A stretch of DNA of 64,000 nucleotides from GCA-003244245 sp050699515. GTDB taxonomy: Bacteria > Actinomycetota > Actinomycetes > Mycobacteriales > Pseudonocardiaceae. The translations under genes and the position numbers were made by a program. The stretch spans positions 1 to 64,000 of the forward strand of contig JBOHFF010000152.1 in assembly GCA_050699515.1 (NCBI GenBank), given 5' to 3'. The notes beneath the pieces were generated by a model that saw only the letters and a list, made by a program, of their open reading frames with translations, ran no database searches and was not told the origin of the DNA. Below, piece by piece: positions 16,484 to 25,662 of this stretch; positions within the stretch are counted from its first letter, which is position 1; every line of letters starts with the position of its first letter.

Positions 16484-19387
16484 ATGGTTGAGAAAGTGCT
16501 TGCGGTGGGTCAGGACAGCCCGATGGTGGGCCGTGGCCGGGAGTTGCACGCCACCCAGCAGGTCCTCGCGCGCCTTGCGGCAGGCCGGCCTGCGGTGGTG
16601 GAGGTGACCGGGGAGCCTGGCATCGGCAAGACCCGGCTGCTCGATGAGCTGACGCGCGCCGCGGAGAGACGGGGTTATGTCGTTGCGTGTGGCGGGGCCG
16701 AGGAAGGTGATCGCGACTTCCCGTACGCCGCGATCACCCGCGCGCTGGATCCGCTGATCGAGGCCCTCGACCCACGGATGCTGGGCGCCCTTGAGCAGGA
16801 GCAGTTGGCTGCGGTGCTCCCGTCGCTGCCTGGCCGGCGGGTGGCGCCCGGCGCTCTGGCGGGACCCGAGCAGCGACGGTTGCTCACCGCGGTGCGTGCT
16901 CTGCTGGTCCAGTTGGCTCGGCGCCGGCCGTTGGTGCTGGCGCTGGACGATCTGCAGTGGGCCGACGGTGGGTCGGTCGAGCTGCTGAGCTACCTGTTGC
17001 GGAGTCTGCCGGCGGATCCGGTGCTGCTCGCGCTGGCCTATCGACCCCGCCAGGTGAGCGCGTCGCTGGCATCGGCAATCGACACCACCCGGGAGGCGAT
17101 CCGGCTTGAGCTCGGTCCGCTCTCCGTCCCCGCGGTGAGCTCCCTGCTGGACCGGCTCGGCCTGTCGTTGCCGCCGGTGGCTCGCGCGGATCTGCACACT
17201 GCCAGTGGGGGAAACCCCTGCTACCTGCTGGCGCTCGCCCCCGGTAGCAGGACTTCCCCGGCGAGCCCGGCCGGCACGGGTTTGGCAGCTCAGGTCCGGC
17301 GGATGCTGCTGTGTGAGGTCGATGCGCTGCCGGCCGCCTCGCGGAACGTGGCGCTGCTCGCCGCGGTGGCCGGCGACGTCGTCCGCCCGGAGATCGTGGC
17401 GGCGGTGGCGCAGGTTCCTGAGCCCACGGTGCTTACCGCGCTGGACGAGATGGCCGCCCGTGACCTGATCCGGGAAACCGAGATGCCAGGAGCTTGGCGC
17501 TTCCGGCATCCGGTGTTGCGCCAGGTTGTCTACGATGCAGTGCCGCCAGGTCAGCGGTTGGCCGCGCACCGGCGGACCTCCCTGGTGCTGGAAGCGCGTG
17601 GCGTACCGCTCGGTGAGCGGGCGCATCATGTGGAGTGCGCCGCCCCACGGGGAGATGAGTCGGCGGTAGCGCTGCTCGCCGAGGCCGCCAGAACCAGCCT
17701 GGCCGGCGCACCAACCACCGCGGTGCGCTGGTATGAGGCTGCGTTGCGCTTGGTGCCGGAACGGGAGGACACCAGCCGATCACACCGAGAGCTGCTGGTG
17801 GCCTACGCCGACGCGCTGGTCGTCACCGGTCGGCTCCCCGACGCCGCCGAGGCGCTCGTCAGTGCGTTGCCGGTCGCCGGCGATCCGGCGAACGACGCCT
17901 GTCTCGCCGCGCAGGCCGGGCGGGTGTACAACCTGCACGGCCGGCATGACCGGGCAGCGGATCTGCTCTATCCCGCGCTGGCCGCGCTGCCGGATCACGG
18001 CGGCCAGCCGGTGTCGGCGCTCACGCTCGAGCTGGCTCAGGTGGCGTTCTGGCGACGGGATTACCGCGCGATGCACCGCTTCACCGACCAGGCCCTGGAC
18101 GGTGCGAGGTTGCTGGACAACGCCCCGCTGCTCGTGGACGCGGTGGCACAGCGGGCATTCGCCGGCTATCAACTCGGCGCTACCGCGGACGCGCTCGGGT
18201 ACCTCGCTGAGGCTGCCGACATCGCTGACGCACTGCCGGATCAGGTGCTCGCGAGGCGTATCGAGGCACTCAGCCATCTCGGACACGTCGAGACCGTGCT
18301 CGGTCATGAGCGTGCCGCGCTGCGCCACGTCGACCGTGCCCTGGCGATCGCCCAGCGCACTGGAGCGGACTATGTGGTGCCGCTCCTGCGCTGTAACCGT
18401 ACCCGCTCGTTGATCCACCAGGGCCGGCTGGTCGAGGCCGTCGCGGAGGCCGAGACCGCGCTGGAGGGTGCACTCACCTGCGCCAACGAGATGTTCCGCA
18501 CCGTGGCACTGCTCTATGCCACCTGGGCCTGCCGTGACCGCGGTGACCCCGTCGCGGCCGTCCGGTATGGCGAGCAGGCCTTGGCTGCCGGACGAGACCT
18601 CAGCGTGTTGGCGACCGCGGTCGCGGGGCTACACCTTGCCGAGGCGCTCTATGACCTAGGCGCCATGGAGCGAGCGCTCAGCGTGCTGCTGACCGCCGCA
18701 GGTGGAGGAGACCTCATCTCACTCGAGCCGCCGCTGCGACCGCGAGGATACGAGCTGCTCGCCCGCGCGGAGGCGACCCGAGGGCAAGTGGCCGCGGCGG
18801 CGAGGTACGCCGAGCTCGCCATGCGCGCTCCGATCGCCTCCTTCCCCCGTGGGCGCCTGCATGCCCAGCGAGCGCAGGCCATCGCGTTGTGCGCGCAGGG
18901 ACGGCACAGCGAGGCGGTGATCGCCGCCGCCGCGTCGGTCGAGGACGCTCAGGTCGTCCAAGCGCCGGTGGAGATCGGCCGATCCCGGCTGCTGCTCGGC
19001 CGCCTCCAGAACACCGTGGGAGACCGCGAGCAGGCCGCGCGGACGCTGGCCCAGGCCGAAGCCGATCTCGCCACGATCGGTGCCGACCGAGAACGTGATC
19101 TCACCGCCCGTGAGCTACGGACGATGGGGATACGGACGCTGGAAAGACGGCTCCGCCCCGCGCACCACGCCGATGGCACATCCCGACTGTCAACACGAGA
19201 GCGGCAGGTTGCCGAGCTGGTCGCCGCCGGTCGCACGAACCGGCAGATTGCTGCCCAGTTCGCCATCAGCGAAAACACGGTCGAGACGCACCTGAAGCGG
19301 ATCTTCGCCAAACTGGAGGTCTCCTCGCGAGCAGCGGTCGCCGCCGCGATAGTGGGAACGGCAGGTTGCCGTCACACCACCGCGTAA
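16484..19387 (+). CDS. Large ATP-binding LuxR-family (LAL-type) transcriptional regulator
   Basis: A 967-residue regulator. An AAA-type ATPase lies at the N-terminus: Walker A GEPGIGKTRLLDEL near residue 40, and LVLALDDLQWADGGS as Walker B. A long TPR-like alpha-helical middle follows (about 380-880), with repeated A-x-R-x-A-x-x-L patterns. The C-terminus is a LuxR helix-turn-helix, LSTRERQVAELVAAGRTNRQ then SENTVETHLKRIFAKLEV. This is the LAL layout, often pathway-specific activators in actinomycetes. ATG 16484 has GGAG five bases upstream; earlier in-frame ATG 16379 lacks a site. Its 3' end overlaps the convergent TPR gene by 16 bases. Confidence 0.93.
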   Translation: MVEKVLAVGQDSPMVGRGRELHATQQVLARLAAGRPAVVEVTGEPGIGKTRLLDELTRAAERRGYVVACGGAEEGDRDFPYAAITRALDPLIEALDPRMLGALEQEQLAAVLPSLPGRRVAPGALAGPEQRRLLTAVRALLVQLARRRPLVLALDDLQWADGGSVELLSYLLRSLPADPVLLALAYRPRQVSASLASAIDTTREAIRLELGPLSVPAVSSLLDRLGLSLPPVARADLHTASGGNPCYLLALAPGSRTSPASPAGTGLAAQVRRMLLCEVDALPAASRNVALLAAVAGDVVRPEIVAAVAQVPEPTVLTALDEMAARDLIRETEMPGAWRFRHPVLRQVVYDAVPPGQRLAAHRRTSLVLEARGVPLGERAHHVECAAPRGDESAVALLAEAARTSLAGAPTTAVRWYEAALRLVPEREDTSRSHRELLVAYADALVVTGRLPDAAEALVSALPVAGDPANDACLAAQAGRVYNLHGRHDRAADLLYPALAALPDHGGQPVSALTLELAQVAFWRRDYRAMHRFTDQALDGARLLDNAPLLVDAVAQRAFAGYQLGATADALGYLAEAADIADALPDQVLARRIEALSHLGHVETVLGHERAALRHVDRALAIAQRTGADYVVPLLRCNRTRSLIHQGRLVEAVAEAETALEGALTCANEMFRTVALLYATWACRDRGDPVAAVRYGEQALAAGRDLSVLATAVAGLHLAEALYDLGAMERALSVLLTAAGGGDLISLEPPLRPRGYELLARAEATRGQVAAAARYAELAMRAPIASFPRGRLHAQRAQAIALCAQGRHSEAVIAAAASVEDAQVVQAPVEIGRSRLLLGRLQNTVGDREQAARTLAQAEADLATIGADRERDLTARELRTMGIRTLERRLRPAHHADGTSRLSTRERQVAELVAAGRTNRQIAAQFAISENTVETHLKRIFAKLEVSSRAAVAAAIVGTAGCRHTTA

Positions 19388-20657
19388 GACGCTAAACGAT
19401 CGTCGAGGTGACGCACAGCGGGGGTACGTTTCCAGGGTTGCAATTCAGCGCGACCCTGCTTCAGCCGTTCGACGAGCCGGGCCGAGCTGTTGCGCGCCGC
19501 GATCTCACCGGCGTCGCCGAACAACCGGGCGGCCTCGTCGATTTCGTTGCCCTGCACGCGCGCCTTGCCAAGATCCACGATCGTCATCGCGAGGTTCCTG
19601 GCATACGACGGGTCGAGGGTTTCGAGGGACTGTTGTATACAAGACACAGCATGGCCGGTCTCGCCGAGTTTGAGGTGGCACTCGCCGCGAAACGACAGGT
19701 GGAGCGCTTCGTCATAGAAATGGGCATGACTCGGGGACCGGTCGCCGGCGGGGAGCACGGTGCGGGCGGTGTCGAGTGCCCGCAAACACGCCTCCTGCTG
19801 CCCGTCGGCGGCGTACGCTCGCGCGGCCATATCAGCGGTGACGGCACGTAACCGAACGTCATCAGTGCGGTGTGCCCACTGTTGCGCAGCGACGGCGTGG
19901 TCGATCCCGATGCGTGGCCTGCCCTGCCAGGTTTCGAGCTGGCTCATCTGGCATAGCACGAACGCACCCAGCCCGATGTTCCCCGCTTCGTGGGCCAGCG
20001 CGCGGGCATCCTCGTAGTAGTACGCGGCGTTGTCGAACTGGTTGAGGTCGTACGAGAGCCAGCCGGCCTGGCGCGATGCCTCACTCAGCGTCGAGAGCAT
20101 CCGGGGCTGCAGGGCGGCCGGGCATTCGGGCATCAGCATGTGAGCCAGATCCCGCTGGGCGAGCACGGTGTTGAGGGCCGCCTGCGGGCCTAGCGCGTCA
20201 TCCTGCCGCGCGCAGCGCCACAGCACCGCCTCGATGTGCTCGATGGTCTGCGTGTCGACCCGGCCAGACCCGCTGAGCACCGACGCGACGCGCTGCTGCG
20301 CGTCGCCGCTGAGGGCGGGCAGCAGCGCCGCGGTGGACGCGGCCCAGCCCAGCACACGCAAGGTGTTGCGACGGTCCACGGTGTGCGCCCAACTGCGGAG
20401 GGACTGAACAAGCAGATGGTACGCCTGGTCGCGCTCCCGGGGCGTGCTGAGCGCGTCACGCTCGGACAGCGCCGACGATCCAAGATGGATCTTGAGTAGG
20501 GTCGCGAGATCGCTCGGCACGATGAGCCCGGTATCACGTTCATCTTTCGGCAACGCTGCCGGAGCACCTCGGCCACGTCCACCCACGACTTACCGTCGGC
20601 GCGCAGCACCCGCACCAACTCCTCACGCTGCTGCTTCTGGCTGCGCGGCTCAGCCAC
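19372..20657 (-). pseudogene. TPR regulator with the helix-turn-helix deleted by frameshift
   Basis: The 5' end (GTG 20657) encodes REELVRVLRADGKSWVDVAE, the usual N-terminus of actinobacterial XRE/TPR regulators. After VLRQR the frame breaks, and the rest continues in another frame as LPKDERDTGLIVPSDLATLL, then a normal TPR-type body (RRNTLRVLGWAASTAALLP, YDLNQFDNAAYYYEDARAL) to the end. The roughly 60-residue HTH expected between them is missing. A GTG at 20586 could start the second frame, giving a 404-residue protein without DNA-binding domain. I read it as a deletion mutant; a truncated product cannot be excluded. Confidence 0.7.
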
Positions 20658-20885
20658 GGCGCTTCCGCGACATCACATGGTCCCCGTTCTCTTGGTGATC
20701 TTCGCCGGTGGGAGAGGAACACTACCTGATCATTGAGGTCGTGCCCAGAATACCGCTGAAGTTCCCTGGCAAACCGGGATGCCGCTGCCGGAAATCGCCG
20801 CCGCTCAGGGTGGATTGTCAGCCAACATCTCGCCATCGACGGGCTGGCGTCGCGCAGTTCAAACAGGGCGCAGTGGGCGGTTCTG

Positions 20886-21779
20886 TCATCTGCCAGTATG
20901 GATGTAAGGGATCATACGGCGAAGGGTGTGGGCGGCGTTCCGTGCGGCGGAATCGTGCCGGTCGTCGTTCTTGGTACGATCGGCGGGATCGGACATTCCA
21001 CGAATCACCACCCAGCCCGGGATGGTACCGGAGGCCGAGGAGGTCTCGTGGCAGAACTGACTCAGCCCGCTGGCTTTCGTGTCCACGGCAAGAATTTTGT
21101 CGTTGTATGCATGGAGGTATTTGCGGATCTCACTCTCCCGATCCGCGATCACGGCGTCGCCTGATCCGACCGGGCCATGGAAGACCCGGAAGGAAGCGGT
21201 CCGTCTCGTGGATTCCGCGACGCGAAGCTCCGCGGGCTCGCCGTGATCGGTGAAGAAGGAGTTCACTGCGTGGACCATCCAGGCAGGGGACTCCTGCTCC
21301 TCGCCCCGGGGTCGAACTCCTTCGGAAGTCACCTTGCGCAGGTCGTAATACACGACGCGGGTGGCCACGACCACGTCCTCGACAGTGATGGAGCGATGGA
21401 TCGCCCCACCGATTCCCACCAGGACCAGCACCGCTGGGTCGTAGTAACGCCGCAGATTTCCCAGCGCTGTCATCGTGGCACGCTGCCCCGGACCCGAGGC
21501 CCGAGTCGCGACCACGTCGACCGCTGCTCCGAGCACCTTCACATTACCCGTGTAGAATCGCTGTTCCCTGGTCTTCGCCTCATCCTCCTCGAGTCCGAAT
21601 TCCGTCAGGACCGCTCTCGCCTCTGTGGCCAGAATCGTGATGACGCCTATTCCCCACGCGCCGCGTGGTTCCGGAGCTGTTCGTGTGTGGTGGGGAGAGT
21701 GGCCGACGGTGACGCTCGCACCGTCACTGATCGCTGAAACCGGCCACCTGTGTGGTTCCGCCGTACGTGACGACGCCAC
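20886..21779 (-). CDS. Nucleoside phosphorylase-like protein (PNP/MTAN superfamily)
   Basis: A 297-residue frame whose core, residues 44-297, fits the nucleoside phosphorylase/nucleosidase superfamily: IGVITILATEARAVL, VLVLVGIGGAI (117-127), VEDVVVATRVVYYDL (133-147) and VVIRGMSDPAD (257-267). The family signature M-E before A-x-G is replaced by Thr234-Lys235 in AVDTKASGLSQF, so the ribose-contacting glutamate seems lost. Such domains occur as effectors in bacterial conflict systems. The GTG start overlaps, in another frame, a 25-aa peptide gene; a +1 shift at that gene's UGA-C stop would fuse the two. The first 40 residues look unstructured. Confidence 0.78.
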   Translation of the reverse strand: MASSRTAEPHRWPVSAISDGASVTVGHSPHHTRTAPEPRGAWGIGVITILATEARAVLTEFGLEEDEAKTREQRFYTGNVKVLGAAVDVVATRASGPGQRATMTALGNLRRYYDPAVLVLVGIGGAIHRSITVEDVVVATRVVYYDLRKVTSEGVRPRGEEQESPAWMVHAVNSFFTDHGEPAELRVAESTRRTASFRVFHGPVGSGDAVIADRESEIRKYLHAYNDKILAVDTKASGLSQFCHETSSASGTIPGWVVIRGMSDPADRTKNDDRHDSAARNAAHTLRRMIPYIHTGR

Positions 21780-21801
21780 TGTTCTTCATTATCTTGCTCA
21801 T
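21724..21801 (-). CDS. 25-residue peptide with NSGV...GG-T-x-V motif
   Basis: A very short frame, MSKIMKNSGVVTYGG followed by TTQVAGFSDQ. Its ATG overlaps the stop of the upstream gene as ATGA, the usual sign of a coupled real gene, and its 3' part lies inside the phosphorylase frame. The motif N-S-G-V-V-x-Y-G-G-x-T-x-V is repeated at the C-terminus of the upstream protein (N-S-G-V-L-x-M-G-G-x-T-x-V). It may be an independent peptide or the true N-terminus of the phosphorylase, read through a +1 shift at UGA C. Confidence 0.5.
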   Translation of the reverse strand: MSKIMKNSGVVTYGGTTQVAGFSDQ

Positions 21802-22640
21802 GCGCTCTTTCCTTCCACTCCGGCAGCGAAGACGACCTGCGGGCTCGTCCCCACGGCCGACTGGTTCACTTCCGTCTTGCCGCCCATGTTGAGCACCCCG
21901 CTGTTGATGATGTTGGTGGCCTGCTTCTCGAACATTGAGATATCTACGTCGTGGGCTTTCAAATAGTCTTTGGTGGCTTTGAGGATCCGCTGTTCGATGA
22001 TCTTCATGTCCTCGTAGATAACGGTCTTGTCCAGCTGGGCATGCTTCCAGTCGTCGGCCTTCTCCACCCGGACTGCTACCCGCGCCCCAACCGTGACGCC
22101 ACGGCGAGGAATGTGGGTGCGGTCTTTGGCCGACGATCTGGCACGCGCCAACACCCAAGGTATCTCCGCCATCCGCCATAGTCTCGTGACATCCGCAGGG
22201 AGCGCGAACACGGATCGCACGGCGGAGCGGAATACCGCGCTCGTTCCGTGTTCCGCGAATGCATCGATCATCTGGTACTCGTGCGGAGTCCGAGTCAGGG
22301 CACAGGTCGCGACATCGAGGCTGAGGCAGCGACCCTTCACGCTGACCCGCAACAGGACCGTGGTGACCAGCTCCCCGCCTGCGATGGGTACGCTGATTTC
22401 CAGGAAGTGATGGGCGGCGGACCGATGGTTCTTGATGGCTGGCCGCACGTCGAGCCCATTGCTCAGCAGACCCCGGTCGTCGCAGATGTCTGCCTCGGCG
22501 ATGTAGAGTCGATCACGCACTTGCAGCCCTGGCAGGTTCTCCGGGCCCGGGTCAGTGCCGAGCTGCTGCAGTGTCGATCGCAACTGCTCCACCAGGTCAG
22601 GAGTCTCGAAAGGTGGACTGGCGTGCTCACGCTGCGCCAT
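21798..22640 (-). CDS. Unknown 280-aa protein with C-terminal NSGV...GG-T-x-V motif
   Basis: No named family recognised. The middle reads HHFLEISVPIAGGELVTTVL, then RTPHEYQMIDAFAEHG, then a short hydrophobic stretch around FRSAVRSVFALPADVTRLW. It is followed by a basic segment and a conserved-looking helical part, KIIEQRILKATKDYLKAHDV. The end carries ATNIINSGVLNMGGKTEVNQ, sharing a motif with the 25-aa peptide encoded next. ATG 22640 has GGGGA five bases upstream; the open frame continues to 22883 but crosses a fragment of another gene on the opposite strand. With the peptide and the phosphorylase it forms a tightly overlapped operon, suggesting a sensor or adaptor feeding an effector through motif pairing. 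Confidence 0.7.
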   Translation of the reverse strand: MAQREHASPPFETPDLVEQLRSTLQQLGTDPGPENLPGLQVRDRLYIAEADICDDRGLLSNGLDVRPAIKNHRSAAHHFLEISVPIAGGELVTTVLLRVSVKGRCLSLDVATCALTRTPHEYQMIDAFAEHGTSAVFRSAVRSVFALPADVTRLWRMAEIPWVLARARSSAKDRTHIPRRGVTVGARVAVRVEKADDWKHAQLDKTVIYEDMKIIEQRILKATKDYLKAHDVDISMFEKQATNIINSGVLNMGGKTEVNQSAVGTSPQVVFAAGVEGKSA

Positions 22641-22649
22641 ATCGTCCCC

Positions 22650-22913
22650 ACTGTGGCGACCGTGTTCTGCGCCGAGCCGTTCACACTCAGCGATCTCCGG
22701 CGCGTCTACGAGGTGATCTGGGGGCTCACACTGGACCCGAGCAACTTCCGTCGCAAGCTTCTCCAAGCTGACGGGTTCCTCGAATCCACCGACCAACGTC
22801 GCATCTCGGCGACCGGTCGCCCCGCAACCCTCTATCGCAAAGGTCCAGCGCGCCTGCTCATGCCACCCTTCCTGCGCCCGCAAGACGCCACCAAAGCCGA
22901 AGTCGCGTCCTAG
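22650..22913 (+). pseudogene. C-terminal fragment of an NrtR-like NUDIX regulator
   Basis: About 88 codons ending at 22913 match the winged-helix end of NrtR-type regulators: FTLSDLRRVYEVIWGLTLD, then SNFRRKLLQADGFL and GRPATLYRKG. The NUDIX half that should precede it is absent; the 280-aa gene on the other strand begins where it would continue. It is therefore a truncated relic. Confidence 0.75.
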
Positions 22914-22937
22914 CCGTCGCCACCCAACGGCGATGGG

Positions 22938-23957
22938 TCACTCCCCGGTCGGTAGCTCAGCGTGCCCGCCGAATTGCTTGCGCATCGCGGAGATCAGCTT
23001 TCCGCCGTAGTCGCCTTCGCGGCGCGAGCTGAAACGTTCGTAGAGTGCGGCGCTCAGGACGTTGGCCGGGACACCCTCCTCGACGGCGGCCAGCACCGTC
23101 CAGCGGCCCTCGCCGGAATCAGAGACCCGGCCGCTGAATTCCTCCAGGCCGGGTGACTCGTGCAGCGCGCTGGCGGTCAGGTCGAGCAGCCACGAGCCGA
23201 TCACGGTGCCGCGCCGCCAGAGCTCGGCGACCTGCGGGATGTCGAAGTCGTACTGGTAGTAGTCGGGATCGCGCAGCGGCGCGGTCTCGGCGTCGGCCGG
23301 ATGGTCGTGGGTGCCGATGTCGGCGTGGCGCAGCACGTTGAAGCCCTCGGCGTAAGCGGCCATCAGCCCATACTCGATGCCGTTGTGCACCATCTTGACG
23401 AAATGGCCCGCGCCGGGCGGGCCGCAATGCTGGTAGCCGTGCTCGGCGGTGCTGGGCTCGCCGTCGCGACCAGGCGTGCGGGGCGCGGTCGCCACGCCTG
23501 GCGCGATCGTCCGGAAGATCGGGTCGAGGTGCGCGATCGGGTCCGGGTTGCCGCCGATCATCAGGCAGTAGCCTCGCTCGAGGCCCCACACACCGCCGCT
23601 GGTGCCGATGTCGACATAGTGGATGCCGCTGGGGGCCAGCGCGCGGGCACGGTCGACGTCATCGCGGTAATAGCTGTTACCGCCGTCGATGATGATGTCA
23701 CCCGGCTCTAGATGCTCGGCGAGTTCCTCGACGATCCGACCGGCCAGCGCGGTCGGAACCATGATCCACGCGGCCCGAGGGATGTCCAGTGCGGCGGCGA
23801 ACTCCGCCAGCGAACTCGCACCGGTCGCGCCCTCGCCGACCAGTTCCCGGACTGCCGCTTCATTGACGTCGTAGACGACACAGTGATGCCCACCGCGCAG
23901 CAACCGCCGCACGATGTTCGCCCCCATCCGTCCCAAACCCACCATGCCCAGCTGCAC
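22938..23957 (-). CDS. gnd: 6-phosphogluconate dehydrogenase, decarboxylating (YqeC/GntZ type)
   Basis: A 339-residue enzyme oxidising 6-phosphogluconate to ribulose 5-phosphate. The Rossmann start is LGMVGLGRMGANIVRRLL. Substrate motifs are IIDGGNSYYRDDVDRA, YVDIGTSGGVWGLERGYCLM and GPPGAGHFVKMVHNGIEYGL with the catalytic lysine and asparagine. The shorter length than the 470-aa form fits the class common in actinobacteria. GTG 23957 has AGGGTGG upstream; ATG 23945 is a possible alternative. No operon partners are evident: the fragment downstream is on the other strand. Confidence 0.95.
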   Translation of the reverse strand: MQLGMVGLGRMGANIVRRLLRGGHHCVVYDVNEAAVRELVGEGATGASSLAEFAAALDIPRAAWIMVPTALAGRIVEELAEHLEPGDIIIDGGNSYYRDDVDRARALAPSGIHYVDIGTSGGVWGLERGYCLMIGGNPDPIAHLDPIFRTIAPGVATAPRTPGRDGEPSTAEHGYQHCGPPGAGHFVKMVHNGIEYGLMAAYAEGFNVLRHADIGTHDHPADAETAPLRDPDYYQYDFDIPQVAELWRRGTVIGSWLLDLTASALHESPGLEEFSGRVSDSGEGRWTVLAAVEEGVPANVLSAALYERFSSRREGDYGGKLISAMRKQFGGHAELPTGE

Positions 23958-24011
23958 CCCACCACCCTGACACACCACCCGCACTCGGCGCGGGCGCCCC
24001 ACCCCGACTCT

Positions 24012-24083
24012 CAGCCTCCCGAACTCAACACCAGTGTTGCTGGGCGGGCTTGCGAGAACTCTGCTGTTGAGTTCGGGAGGCTG
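24012..24083 (-). terminator. 19-bp perfect inverted repeat after the protease gene
   Basis: CAGCCTCCCGAACTCAACA at 24012-24030 pairs exactly with 24065-24083, leaving a 34-base loop. It begins 22 bases beyond the stop of the minus-strand protease gene and ahead of gnd transcription, so it is placed to end the protease transcript. Confidence 0.65.
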
Positions 24084-24104
24084 GAGGCAGGGGGGAGCTC
24101 GCGA

Positions 24105-24971
24105 CTAGGCGAAAGCGGGGTGGAAGGGTTCGGTGCCCAGGGCCAGGGACACGATGCCCAGGTCGCCGTGGGTGTTGAGGTAGTTGAGCTCGCGGGACAG
24201 GTCACCGATGCCGTTGCTGCCGGCCAGCGGTGCCACGGCCAGCGAGGTCAGCACACCCAGCGCCTTGCCGTCGTGGGCGAGCACGGCGCTGCCGGAGTCA
24301 CCGGGGATCCCGGGCGATGCCGTGTAGCAGGTGTGTGACCAGCCCTCGCCCTGGTCGCCCAGGCTGATGCCCTGCTTCGGGGACAGCTGGGTGGCCCCGC
24401 CCCGCAACGGCGAATTGCCGTAGGTGAAGACCTTCTCCCCGAACGCGGGTGAGCCCGTGGTGATACCGGTCGGCCCCCCGAAGACCGGCAGGCTCGGGTT
24501 GATCTTGCCGTGATCAGCGGGGTCGATCTTGACGAGGGCGAAGTCGTTGAAGTCGCAGGCATTGGCGTCCTGCTCAGCGCGCTTGGCCATGGTGATCCAG
24601 GAGCTGTACACCAGAGTGCCCGGCTTGCTGGCGCCGCCGATCGTGACCGGCGTGCCCAGCGGCTCCGTGGCTGCGGTGCAGCCGTTGGTCTCGGTTGCAG
24701 GTCCGGTGCCGGCGCAGTGCGCGGCCTGCCCGATGAACACGTCGGTGTCGTTGTAGAAGATGAAGTTGGCGGTGCACTTGCCGGCGCCCTGAGTCTCGGT
24801 GAGCACCCCGGGGTGAACGGTGGCGGTCCCTGCCGGCGCCCAGACCGGTACCGCGGCTGCGGCGGTGCCGGGTGCCTGCACAGCGACCAACACCACCGCC
24901 GCGATGGCGGTCAATGCCATCGACGCGGCTCGGACCATGCGGCGGGGACCCTTCACGACGCGGTGGTGCAT
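24105..24971 (-). CDS. Secreted trypsin-like (S1) serine protease
   Basis: A 288-residue exported protein. A basic N-terminus and hydrophobic stretch (MVRAASMALTAIAAVVLVAV) end at APGTAAAAV, a signal peptide. The chymotrypsin-fold triad can be placed: His in FIGQAAHCAG, Asp in CDFNDFALVKID, Ser in SPGIPGDSGSAVL. Four cysteines outside the signal fit disulfides. It lacks an obvious propeptide. ATG 24971 follows GGGAGG at eight bases; a longer frame to 25037 is unlikely. It is monocistronic, with a hairpin after it. Confidence 0.88.
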   Translation of the reverse strand: MHHRVVKGPRRMVRAASMALTAIAAVVLVAVQAPGTAAAAVPVWAPAGTATVHPGVLTETQGAGKCTANFIFYNDTDVFIGQAAHCAGTGPATETNGCTAATEPLGTPVTIGGASKPGTLVYSSWITMAKRAEQDANACDFNDFALVKIDPADHGKINPSLPVFGGPTGITTGSPAFGEKVFTYGNSPLRGGATQLSPKQGISLGDQGEGWSHTCYTASPGIPGDSGSAVLAHDGKALGVLTSLAVAPLAGSNGIGDLSRELNYLNTHGDLGIVSLALGTEPFHPAFA

Positions 24972-25164
24972 ACCGGTGTTCCTCCCGTATGACGTCGGCT
25001 CCAGACTTGCCACCCTCGGCCTCCCGCCGGCCGGCACGTCGCGCGCGGCAACCGAGAGAGAGCGAGGCTACACAATGAGTGCTCGTGCCGCCCCCGGCGA
25101 CCCGGGCGCTTCCGGCGATCTCACTCGATCGTCTCCGGCAGCCATGGTGCCCAGCTCGGCGACA

Positions 25165-25662
25165 TCAGCACACTGAAGATCCGCGGACCCGGCTGGTCGA
25201 ACTCGCCGGCACTGATCCACTGACCGCCCATGCCCGGGCCGTCAGCCTGATGGTGCCGGTTGCGCCGCACGGCAGTCTTTGACGGAGACTCTCGTGGAGA
25301 GCGATCCGATGGTCCTCGGAAAGCGTCATGCAGTAGCCGGGAGCAGGCCCCTGTCCGCCGAGAAACGGGTGCCAAAAATCGTCGAAATCGGCGAAGACGG
25401 TAGGCACGTGCAGCGGTTCCACTATGACATCCGTCAAGCCCTGCCGCCCCGAAGAGCTGCGCTATGGGTTCCGGCTGGCACATTCGGAAGCGCCGGCCTT
25501 CGTCGAGGTCGGCGGCTGCCGGGTCCAGCTCGACGGCAGCGTCCCAGAACGCGCGGATCATGCCCATACCGTCTGCATAGTCACGAACCGGTCTGCGACC
25601 AGCCGACTCCATCGTCCGACATAGCGTTCGTACGCCTGCCCGCTGTCCCATACCTCGGTCAT
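25165..25662 (-). pseudogene. SAM-dependent methyltransferase, internally deleted and frameshifted
   Basis: From ATG 25662 the frame reads MTEVWDSGQAYERYVGRWSR, the normal opening of a class I methyltransferase, but stops at TGA after VWA. A second frame then gives GMGMIRAFWDAAVELDP and PEPIAQLFGAAGL; a third gives DVIVEPLHVPTVFADFDDFW and LSEDHRIALHESLRQRL to 25165. The whole SAM-binding core between the first two pieces is missing, and at least one further frameshift lies near 25430. It cannot be functional. Confidence 0.8.

Noticed and set aside
15923..17629. 568-codon minus-strand open frame
   Set aside because: Only the last 105 codons, from ATG 16240 with a ribosome site, look like protein. 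The rest is antisense to the LuxR-type regulator.
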